Source of the DNA: Hygrophila difformis
Taxonomy: Eukaryota; Streptophyta; Magnoliopsida; Lamiales; Acanthaceae
DNA length: 64,000 nt
Reading direction: 5' to 3'
NCBI GenBank assembly: GCA_030278955.1
Contig: JAOANR010000002.1
Coordinates: 8,483,982 to 8,547,981 of the forward strand
Part shown: positions 10,524 through 20,230 of the stretch, piece after piece
How positions within the stretch are numbered: position 1 is the stretch's first letter
How the letters are laid out: every line of letters begins with the position of its first letter
Program-made: the position numbers and the translations under genes
Notes under the pieces: model-generated
Seen by the model: only the letters and a program-made list of their open reading frames with translations
Database searches by the model: none
Told to the model about the DNA's origin: nothing

Positions 10524-10905
10524 CTGCAGAATAAAATCATATAAACACGAAAGAATTTTAAACTAACATAGCAAAATCTAGACCGTACGTGACACAACCC
10601 AAACGAACTCACACCAACAAAAAGAGTTATACTATCAGTCTAGCACAACCAGACGATATCCACTCCAACTAAATCTTTAGACGAAAATAATGCACCTATA
10701 GTGATAGAGAGCCTAACCAGCAATATACTCTACTCAGCGAAATAAGATCCATTTCAAGTGAATGATTACAGCATTGTGTGATAAAATTATTGGTTCAATT
10801 AAATTCTATGCAGACTGTTAAGTTCAACAAAAACTATTCACAATTAACATTCTATGCAGACTGTTCAGCAAAAATGTTAAATGGTTAAGCGTTAAAGAAG
10901 ATTAC

Positions 10906-12092
10906 CTGGCCATATCCAACCAAACATCTCTTCATTAGCTGTGCAAGAGCAATCAAATCATCTCTGTTGAACCCTGAATTGTGTAGAAGAGCTTCCTCAG
11001 ATGTAGAATTAAGTATCAGAGAACATATAGCTGAAGCCATCATAATAATAGACGGGCCATCCAGTGTGTCTCCTGCATAACATGTAAAAAATTCAGTGAA
11101 TTCCTCAATTGGAAACAACACTCAGGACAAACTAAGGCGTGTGCAGTAATGATGAATTGTGCAAATAAAACAAAGATTTGATTTTCATATTTGAATTGAA
11201 TAAATTGCACCCAGTTTAGAGTAATCAAACTGTTCCAAATACAGTGACAATCAAATTGGTGCCATAGCTTAACATAGAGCAAACATAATACTCCTATTAT
11301 AATATTCCAAAGATACGATGGCATACAGATACTTCAGTTACATGCCAATCATCAATCCTTGCTTCCCTAGTAACAAGCAGCAAGCCACCAGATAGTAACC
11401 TACCAGAGAACACCCCCAACCACCCGGGAAAAAAAATGAAATTAAAAAAGAAAAAAAGAAGAATAAGAAAAGCATACTGGCATTGTTTAAGACATAGAAA
11501 GATAAAGACTCCTTATTGGATTCTACAAGCAAGCATGTATTATGGAAGATGCAAAAACAATGATATAACCAATAATCTTATGTGTACGTATGCATACATG
11601 TAATTCAGATACATGTATACATACATAAGTTTTTTTCCTTTAAAAAAATTCATATATATTATAATAAGATGCTGCTAAATATCCTACTGATTAATAAGAT
11701 GCTATAATTTCAAATACTATAATATTCTTTGTTCATAACAAAATGCTACCACAAGCATGCAATTCAGTAAAGCTATATTTACCAAGTTTTAACAAGAAGT
11801 GACAGATAACTCATATTCTGAATATCAATGCAAACTGATACCTGCCCAACGAGACAAAGCCCGTAGAAGGTTGACCAAATGGCAATCCAAGGTAAGATGA
11901 ACTTGATCTCTCTATTCATGAGCAAACAGATATGACATCAATTACTAAGCATCGTCGTACTAATTGTAAAGTTGAAAAACTTGCATACCTTTAGAAGGAA
12001 ATTCAAAATTGTGTCACATGCCAGGAATATAGTACCACCACCCTCAATTCTAGAGCTGCTCGACTCTATCAAAGAAATAAGGCACCCCATAA
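10906..12092 (-). other. Unassigned three-exon fragment, captured
   Basis: Three exon-like pieces with splice borders: 12092-11989 (IMGCLISLIESSSSR, GGGTIFLACDTILNFLL; donor GTATGC), about 11910-11842 (DQVHLTLDCHLVNLLRALSR; donor GTATC) and 11072-10906 (DTLDGPSIIMMASAICSLI, NSGFNRDDLIALAQLMKRC; donor GTAAT). All are open. The pattern is that of an alpha-helical repeat protein, but I cannot name the family. Confidence 0.5.
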
Positions 12093-13474
12093 TCTGTCAC
12101 CCAATCAGAATCGTAGGTTACCAAATAGAGTACATGCCATTGTATATTATAATTGTCGATACTAATGCATACTAAATTCACACGCATCTTACTTTCATGT
12201 TTATTAATGAAAACAAAAATAAACATACCACAACAGAGATTCTCAATGTGAAGTGGGTTCAGGACTTCAGGCGTACAAAAAAGCAGAGGTTAGGAATGCA
12301 GTAGCAAATCAAGTGTGGACACCGCAGGAAAATGGAAAGGGAAAAGGGACAAGAAAAGCTTGACAAGTGCTTCGTAACGTGGTAGAGAAGACGCTCAGTA
12401 AGCACCAACCGATGATGCAACAATAATACTACTACTGCTAGCAAATTATAAATCGAACAATGTGGCATCTTTAAGCATTTCCAGGCGCGGTGGAAACAAA
12501 CACCCAAATTATAATTCAAACCACAAGCATGGAAACAAACAAAGCACAATAATAATTAAGAAAGAACAATCATTCAATCAGAAGCTCCTATTTAAAAATT
12601 TTTAAGAAAGAACACAATAATAATTTAACAGTGATATACTTATAATCAAATAATGGGGCATAGATTGAACAAAAAAATAAATAAGTGGGGGTATATAGGA
12701 CTATGAAATAAAAAAGGGTAGTTTTTTAAGACGGCACTTTTACCTCTCGACGGCGGCGGCTTCTGGTGCTGATAAAGGCAGCAAAACTCACCTGTTACAG
12801 TGTCGGTGGATCCGATTTTGACTGTGAATCAATGACAACTAATTACAGCGGGAATTAATTATTGCAGGAAAAGGACAAGCGTTCTTTGGATGACCCGAGA
12901 ACCCGAAATCACTGAACGGGAGAGGGGAACATACACAAGCAAGAGCGGGCGGGGGGCGACGGACAGCGGTGCCTACCGGCGAGCACGGCGAGCGACTGCG
13001 CGACGGCGTTAGGGTTGGCGGAATGTGCGAGTATTACGCATCGAGGGAGTCCCTAAAGCACTGAACGAGAGAGGGAAACGTACCCAAACAAGCGCCGACG
13101 GGGTCCAATCTGAGGCAGGGGCGGCGGCCGGCGGAGCTGGGAATTTGGTAATTTGCGTTCGAAGCCATGGAGATGGGGAAGATTGGGAATGGAGATGTGG
13201 CGGAGATGGAGAGACGGGCAAGAAGAGAGATGGAGAGACGCATGCTTAATCAGTAAGAAAGAAAACACAGAGGATGAGGAATCCTGGCAGGAATGATATT
13301 GGGGATCGGACGGTCCAATTCCAATTAAGCAAGATCCAACGGCTACGCAGACTCAGAGGGATCCAATGGCCAGAAATCAAATTAGGATGGGCTGGACGGC
13401 CCAGATCTTAATTGCAGAAGTGAAAATTTGGGCAGTCCTTCTTATATATAGTAAGATAAGATAAGATAAGAAAA
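12093..13474 (-). other. H1 5' part with GC-rich leader
   Basis: 12093-12740 is AT-rich without genes. 12740-13260 is GC-rich with short open frames on both strands and resembles promoter/5'-UTR DNA of a captured gene. A segment at 12913-12945 (CTGAACGGGAGAGGGGAAC) partly repeats at 13061-13090. 13270-13440 holds the typical Helitron 5' subterminal text, with several variants of a CCGTCCGATC / CCAATGGCC motif. Confidence 0.5.
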
Positions 13475-13476
13475 GA

Positions 13477-13505
13477 CTAGTCATAACAGCTGTGCGATGC
13501 ACAGC
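13477..13505 (-). other. Helitron 3' terminus of H2 (hairpin + CTAG)
   Basis: On the minus strand: GCTGTGC-ATC-GCACAGC (perfect 7-bp stem, 13505-13489), an 8-base spacer, then CTAG (13480-13477). This is the standard Helitron 3' end. The next minus-strand base is T, as expected for insertion at A|T. Confidence 0.88.
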
Positions 13506-14144
13506 GTACAGAGTATGTACAACTGCCCGTGGGGAAAAAAATAATTGTATATAAGCACACATGGGTTCTTCCGTGGGTTCTTTATACGACACTTATTATG
13601 TTTAGGGGCAAGTACACATTGCTGAGTAGGCAAAATTCAAACAATACAAAATTTATCTAGAGCTGAAATTTTCTAACAACCAGAAAATGGTGGAAGACAC
13701 CATATATATTTTGCAAGTTTGGTTTAATTTTTCCCTTATAAATAAAATTAATGCGCAAAGACTAACAACACAAAGTGTTATCGATTAAATTAACAAAAAG
13801 CAGCCTTCCTCTGAGTATAGTAACGGAAAACATTATTTAATAGCAGCCTTCCCCATGCCCATCATATCATCGATTACCACTATAACAGAAGCAAAACTTG
13901 AAAAATAAACAAAAATAAAGGTATCTGCCAAACATTATACAATTAAAAGGCCACTCGTGGTAGTAATATAAGCCACCATGAGCATATTATTGTGGGGGTT
14001 TCCTTTCGGTAAGATGTTCTGTTTGTCTTTCAAGCAGAAGAGAAATGGTCAAACAAAATGTTGTTGTTTGTCTTTCAAGCAGAAGAGAAATGGTCAAACA
14101 AAATGTTGTTGTGGAAGAACACCGCTAGGCTATCAGCATTTTCG
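13506..14144 (-). other. H2 3' subterminal DNA with a short tandem repeat
   Basis: Contains the region shared with H1 (13514-13553, 13593-13690) and a tandem pair of a roughly 50-bp unit at about 14020-14115 (TGTTTGTCTTTCAAGCAGAAG..AATGGTCAAACAAAATGTTG). No gene. Confidence 0.6.
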
Positions 14145-15863
14145 TCATAAAATTACTGCTCCACTGGGAATCAAGGCATCCTTTACTACAGTTACGATGC
14201 CGCTCTTGATGAAGTATCCGTCTGCCTCCATCGCTGCCTCTTGCACGTCATCACCATTAATGATCTGCATAGATAAATTCAGACAGGAATCAACCAGAGG
14301 AAACTTTGTTCAAAGCATGGGGAAGTTGAAAGGGTTGGTGGCAAGGGGAATCTTTGACCTGGACAGGAATTTACCTTCATACTGTCTCCGATGCGTGCAT
14401 TTTTGTCGATAATTGCCCGCTTGATGTGGGAATTCTTGCCAATGCCGATTGGAACTCCACCTTTTGCTGCTAGTAATCTTCTGTCTGCGTCAGTCTGGGC
14501 AAAAGACACTTATAGCATTAGTAACAGAATATGAACTGAGGATGACTCATTGGTTTCTGAGTTCAGGCCAATGTAATTTTTCATCTGTTTTGGCGCAAAA
14601 GAAAAATAGTTCAACACAGTATGAAAAAAGAAATTACCTCATAACAGTCAGCTCCCATCAACAGGGAATCTTCTATGATTGCACCCTCCGATATGCAAGA
14701 TCGAAGACCGTTTACTGAATGGTGTATCTTACAGTTCTGAGAGTGAAACAGTGAGCATTCCTTAAGTTATTAGTTGCCCGTTATGTAAATATCGAGATTG
14801 CAATGACATAGATGGAAACTTACCTTAATGGCACAACCCTCGCAAATGACATTGTCATTAACATCGGCATTGAGCATTTTGGAAGGTGGCAGAGAGCGGG
14901 GTTGTGTATAGATTGGGGCAGAACGGTCGTAGAAACTGCATCAAATGGACCGAATCATGCATATAGGAAGAGAGCAGCAAGGCATGCCGCAATGGGGGGA
15001 ATGTTTCAATCCCCAGTAATAATAACTCAGCAAACTGACCTGAAATCTGGCACAGGCTTTTTGGTAATCCCCAAATTGGCATTGTAGAATGCTTCAATAG
15101 TCCCAATGTCTTCCCAGTAGCCATCGTAGATATAGGCCTGAACCTGAATGACAAATTGCAACACAAATTATAATAAATACAAGAAGAACAAACCAACAAA
15201 TATACAGGCCATTTTCTTAACCAAGAGACATCATTGAATGTACACATAGGAAAGAATCACAATCTTGAGTAATTCAGACAGGAATTCCTCAAGCATGACT
15301 TACCCTCAAGCCAATAGAAGTAGCACCTGGAATGACCTCACTCCCAAAATCGCTTGATGCCGGGAACTTATCTTGCAGTAGTTGCATCATTACATTTTTA
15401 CTGAGAACATAGATACCCATACTTGCAATGTAAGTCATTTCTTTTGCTCTTGCATCATCGAGACCTAAGATTGTTGTGTCAACCTTGCATGACGCAACCC
15501 CAAATTATAAGACATCATTAGTTGGGCTTCTTGAAATAGTTTTCAACAGTTAAAAGAAGCAATAGCAATCGCTTTGTAGTTTTACCCTCATTGCTTTCAG
15601 GTGTCCCCCCTTAGGCTTCTCTGCAAATTCTATAATTCTTCCTTCCTCATCAATCTTCATTAATCCGAAAGCAGTAGCACGTTTTTTATCCATGGGCAGT
15701 GCTGCGACTGTTATATCAGCATCACATTATCTATGTGCTTGGATGATTTTTTCATAATCCATCCGATACAAATGATCTCCAGAAAGAACCAGGAACTCAA
15801 GAACATCATGCTCTTCAAAGAGCCATAAGTACTGCCTGACAGCATCAGCTGTACCCTGACAGA
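14145..15863 (-). pseudogene. ADP-glucose pyrophosphorylase small subunit, 3' two thirds, captured
   Basis: Exons in order on the minus strand: [37 protein letters not shown] (from about 15862), [16 protein letters not shown] and [116 protein letters not shown]; and a last exon ending SGIVTVVKDALIPSGAVIL and stop at 14145-14147. This is the plastid starch-synthesis enzyme subunit (small-subunit type by the GYFIKSGIV tail). The 5' exons are missing and an in-frame TAA (15727-15729) replaces the codon after IIQAHR. It is therefore a dead capture. Confidence 0.93.
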
Positions 15864-16640
15864 TCCCAAGACCAACAAAATAAACAAAACACTCTGCATA
15901 TAGGTTGTTCATGTCTCATCTGGTTAAGCCAACAACACAGTGATTAGTCTTCTTTACAAAGATATTAAAACATAATTTCACCACTTTATAACTTAGAGAA
16001 TAAAATATTGCCATAGTATCTATTCGTAGGAAAATCATGAGAGGCAGTCAAATGCTGACCAACTGCATACCTTAAACCTGAGGATGATTGATGGCAAATA
16101 TAAGTGTGCTGGTTCAATAGGATAGTTGGAAGAAACAGCTATACTTTATTGATGACAAATTAGTTTCAATTTATAGTATGGTCTTATAACTTTAAAAGCA
16201 AAATCCTAAGTATATAGGATAGGGAATTGTGGACATGCTAAAATACAATAACATCAAACAAAAATATTATACATTTATACAATATCGTAAAATACTGTTA
16301 CATTCACACCTACCCTGTAACACTGTAATCAAAGGTCACTTGACAACTATAGGTACCAGAGAAATTGAAATTCTAATCATCATTCCATCAGTTCTTTCCT
16401 AGAGCTATCAAATATTCAATCAGCCAACAATCCAAAGAGATATGGAGTCAGCTCAAACATTTAGTGGATCGAAAATGGAGAACAAAGCTCGCAGAAAAGT
16501 AATGCACCTAACTAATTAGCAGTTTAATAAGTTTCTAGGATAAGCAAATGGCATGGACAACTTGCAAAGAAGAAATATTCATGTGCTCTAAGAAAAATGT
16601 TAACGATAAAATCAGGCGCACAACATGAAACATGTGAGGA
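15864..16640 (-). other. H2 noncoding spacer
   Basis: AT-rich. The missing 5' exons of the AGPase gene were looked for here and not found. No other gene is seen. Confidence 0.5.
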
Positions 16641-16654
16641 CATACTGGTATTAA

Positions 16655-17870
16655 TTTATGGGGAAACTGAAGACCATCTGAACCAGTAAATGCATCACCT
16701 TGAACTCTCTCATCTTGCAGTGTTTCCCCTAGAAAAAGTAAACAGTTTCCATGTTAATGTGATGTGCAATGTGTTCAAGCAAATCAGCAGATAATGTCTG
16801 AAAATGAACAGTTTTATCAGCTCAATTAGTTTGGCCATGCAAAACTGAAATAGCTAGCACAAGGAATTAATTTCCCTGGTTGAAAATATGAATACTTCGA
16901 AAAAATTTCTTTGCTGTAGCCAGCAACAAGAACCTACCAAATTTATCAGGTGGTGCAATGACGGTCCCTTTCAGCAGAAGTGATAACTGAGAAATAAGAG
17001 GATATTTACTCAGGATATATACTTTAAAAATGTAAATGTCGATAACTATATGCTCAACAACAAACTCTTATTCAGTTATTCAGAAATGCAGTCAGTACTC
17101 ATGTAGCAAAATTACCAGGCATTCTGCAATATTATCATAAGAACATTTAGGTTCATTGCATAAAATCGAACAATAATCTTAACAAGGTTTGCAGCATTAA
17201 ACACCATTAGATTGCCATCCAAGGAAGGAAATGTAACTTGGAAGCATGATGGGTTCATCATGAACTGTGGTCAGCCATCTCCTAAAATATAAATATATTG
17301 ATTTACCCATAAACACAATGTTTAAGACCTTACATGGTGAGTTATCGAATAATTTGTACCTAATTTATTGATATTACAAGTTCATCTACTTGGCAAATAC
17401 TAAAACTTAGACACAAAGTGTTCAAACAATGTTCCATCCAATTAAACTGTATTTCAGACAATCATTTGAGCAGTAATATGCATGTCAACCTTTGTTAAAA
17501 ACAGGTCATTGAAGGCTCTTCCTTTCTCCTTCAGCTTCATTTCATCCAAAGTGCTGGGAAAAAAGTTTTAAGGAGCATAAGCAGATTACATCAACTGAAT
17601 GCATCGGGGAGGAACTAAAAGACTTCATCAATTAGACAAAAAGGAAAACGATCAATAAATAATTTGAAACAATTTCTTTATTCTGTAAACTGTTAATGTG
17701 GTAAAGAGTAAGCTCAGACGATAACAAAGGGAGTGGGGAAGAAAAAGAAGTATCAAAGTATGTTCATGAACACTTTAGACCTGAGTTTGTGATTTATGTC
17801 ATTTAGCTTCTTTGTTGTGCTCCGATACTCTTTTTTCGAGAAGTGGAGTGATCAGTGGCACACTATCCAT
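16655..17870 (-). other. Unassigned multi-exon fragment, captured
   Basis: Exon-like pieces on the minus strand, in order: near 17870-17780 (DSVPLITPLLEK then, in another frame, KEYRSTTKKLNDINHKL), near 17570-17490 (STLDEMKLKEKGRAFNDLFL), 16978-16936 (LSLLLKGTVIAPPDKFG, acceptor CTCAG, donor GTAGG) and 16730-16655 (GETLQDERVQGDAFTGSDG, acceptor TTCTAG). The last two join in frame across their splice sites, which supports a real gene. The first two pieces have charged, coiled-coil-like composition. I do not recognise the family. Confidence 0.45.
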
Positions 17871-18499
17871 ATACCTAGCAAAGGGAGATACCACAGCATT
17901 TATGAGCAAATTATAGAAGGGGTAACTTGAGTTTGATTAATATGTAATTTGAACGACCACCCAACCAAGGTCAGAACAAATTATGAATGTAATCAGTATG
18001 TTAAAAGGCATGAACCACCTGAGAAAATGACCCGGAGTTAAAAGACCAACTGACGACAAGTTGATGATGAATATGAAAAGAGTGATTGATTTCGAAGTCA
18101 AAGAATCTTACAGCAAAATCATGCTATCAGATGTTATTGTCGTGGCTAAGTTGCTAGACACAAGTGACAGATTAAATACATAGAACACAATCTGTGATCA
18201 AATGATGCTAAGATTTAGTTTTTCGTCAGAGTGAAATAACTGGTAAGAGATCTTCTTAAGCATGAACCCTGCTATGAACCTCATTAGGTCAATATGACTT
18301 CTGCAAACATGAATATTTAACTTGGGAAAAAATTAAGCCCCAAAAGTTATAAAATGGTGCACATGTAGCTAAAATGTTACAGAACGCAGCTCAATTAGAA
18401 TATTTTCAAGAGTATCTTAATTGATGAAAGAATTTTGAAAATACTCACCCCGACGGGCCGGCAAAGCCGCGGAGGATCTCTCCTTCAAAGGAGGCAACA
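17871..18499 (-). other. H2 noncoding spacer
   Basis: No coding signal except a short GC-rich run near 18430-18500 that reads LPPLKERSSAALPARRG up to a GTGAG donor. This may be part of another first exon; the family is unknown. Confidence 0.4.
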
Positions 18500-18840
18500 C
18501 GACGAGAGCAAACTGGGAGACGACGAGAACATTTACAAAGGCTGTTGCCAGATCCTGGAGATTCAAGTAATTCAGGTTTACATACAAACACATGAGATAC
18601 AAAGAGACGGTTGAGAGAGCAGCATTAACTGTTGAATTGTATAAATATTACACGGTGCATTTTTTTTTTTTTTTTTGTGCATTTGAATTTAATTTTTCAC
18701 ATTACCTTCACATGGCCGAGCTGTGTTACTTGCAATCCTGAGCTGGGAATCGGGATGGGGCGGCCTGCTTTCAACCTGTGGAAGAACCACTCTTCGACAG
18801 GGTTGTAATTCAGTGGGCCATAGATGTAGACAGGCCTCAA
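18500..18840 (-). pseudogene. Chloroplast stem-loop binding protein CSP41b fragment, captured
   Basis: Minus-strand LRPVYIYGPLNYNPVEEWFF, HRLKAGRPIPIPSSGLQVTQ, LGHVK ends at a GTAATG donor at 18705. The next exon from about 18557 reads DLATAFVNVL. These are near-invariant in CSP41b, an NAD-binding SDR-fold protein that binds chloroplast RNA and ribosomes. Only about 60 residues remain. Its 5' side is joined directly, without an intron, to an ECM29 exon. Confidence 0.88.
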
Positions 18841-19790
18841 CATAATTCATTCCCTGGTCCTCAAGGCTTGATAGACTTTCCAGCATACAACAGACAAGAT
18901 CATTCAAGTATGGACGTATGGCAACCCCGGCACCCTTCATAATGGATGAAAAATATATAAGATAATCGCAGAGAGGAGAGTACTCAAGGCAATTTCCATT
19001 TAGTCCATATCAAAATATGCATAAAGAATTATTTTCATCATCAAATTGCACAAATAAGAGCAAATATAAACAAAGGCTCGCAACCAAATCTCGCCATCCA
19101 TAGTCATGCATGAGAATTTCCCATGCTAAGCTTCCAACACCAGTACCACTTATCCACTGGGATTTTATACTTGATTATCCTTTTTTTTTGGGTAAGACAA
19201 AAAAAAAAAGAAAAGAAGAAGGGAGTTGTGTAATAAGAAACAGTCTTCAATTTGCTTCTGAAATCATCACAGCCTTTACCTTAGCAAGTTTCGTAACCAT
19301 GCCAATTGATGCGTTGCGGATGGTGTCAACTTTACTCATTATGCCATCCGTCAGCAACAAAGGTAAAACAATAGCCATTGTATCCCTTGCCTCTGGAACT
19401 GGTGTAAGAGAGACATCACACAACCTCACGGTTAATGATCCAACAGCACGGCATAATCGGTCACCTGCATTCCTGACAGTCTCTTTTATATCATCCATAG
19501 CCCGGAAAGCAGCTATCCATATTCTTTTTAAATGCCTCTCAACCTAAGAAAGAAAGAAATACAAAGTTGAGAGACAGACATCCCTTGAACCAAAAGGCTA
19601 AGAACAAAAACAAAGAGTAGTTGAAGCAACCATCCAGATGACAACCTGATTAAATTTGCGTCCTTGAAGTATGTCTGCAAGAGCAAGGCAAGAAGCCTCC
19701 CTGGACCGCCAAAGCCTAGATCCACATTGTTCCAAGAGATCATCAAAAATATCATCCAAATTCTCATCAATGGCCCTCTTTGAATCTGTA
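18836..19790 (-). pseudogene. Proteasome adaptor ECM29 fragment, captured
   Basis: Exons on the minus strand: RAIDENLDDIFDDLLEQCGS, RLWRSREASCLALADILQGR (about 19787-19643); AMDDIKETVRNAGDRLCRAV, SLTVRLCDVSLTPVPEAR, SKVDTIRNASIGMVTKLAK (about 19540-19277); GAGVAIRPYLNDLVCCMLES, LSSLEDQGMNYVE (18934-18836). These are consecutive HEAT-repeat exons of ECM29, which tethers the 26S proteasome. All stay open. The last exon is fused at about 18836-18840 to CSP41b. Confidence 0.92.
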
Positions 19791-20230
19791 ATCAATGATT
19801 ATCAGATATTTATGTAAGAGAAAAAAAATGCAAGATTGGAAAAATGGTGTGGGTTGAAAAGTGCAATTTCTTCTTCTTTTTTTTTCTTTTTTTTTGGGGG
19901 GGTGGGGGGTGGGGGGGGATGGGAACATAAAACGAAAATAATGTAAGATTAAATCCAAACATGGTTACTATTTTCCTTTATGATAAAATTCAAGTGACCG
20001 CACTACAGCAAAATATATTCGTATAATCATACTATTGACAGAGTTCCCACAGACATACATGCAATCAATGTAAAAAAAAAAAACAAACAAACAAAGAAAA
20101 CAAAAACAAAACAAAACAAAATAAAACAAGCACAGCTTGGAACCTATTTAAACAATTGATGTCAAATCCAGAAGAGCAATATAATAATGAATTTAGTAAT
20201 AATAAACTCCATACCCAATGTAAGTTGTTT
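19791..20230 (-). other. H2 low-complexity spacer
   Basis: Contains a G-rich/T-rich run at about 19867-19920 (G-tracts of 5-8) and an A/C-rich run at 20070-20130 with AAAC repeats. No gene. Confidence 0.6.

Larger units (their letters stand above)
1..13476 (-). mobile_element. Helitron H1, non-autonomous gene-capturing (3' tip outside window)
   Basis: Rolling-circle transposon read on the minus strand. Its 5' end is the TC at 13476-13475 followed by TTATC repeats and an ACTATATATAAGAAGG motif (about 13440-13476), the usual start of plant Helitrons. Positions 6-45 match the 3' subterminal part of H2 (13514-13553: GTACAACTGCCC then an A-run then AATT), so about 37 bases including the hairpin and CTAG lie beyond the left edge. 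Similarity to H2 resumes at about 3043-3190 against 13593-13690. No Rep endonuclease or helicase is visible. The interior is a string of intron-containing host gene fragments, all on the minus strand. Transposition would need enzymes from another element. Confidence 0.78.

Noticed and set aside
13009..13268. Short Pro/Ser-rich ORFs at the H1 5' part
   Set aside because: Several overlap on both strands in a GC-rich leader and none has a recognisable domain.
14145..15863. A functional AGPase small-subunit gene
   Set aside because: 5' exons are missing, there is an in-frame TAA at 15727-15729, and it lies inside a Helitron with unrelated gene pieces.
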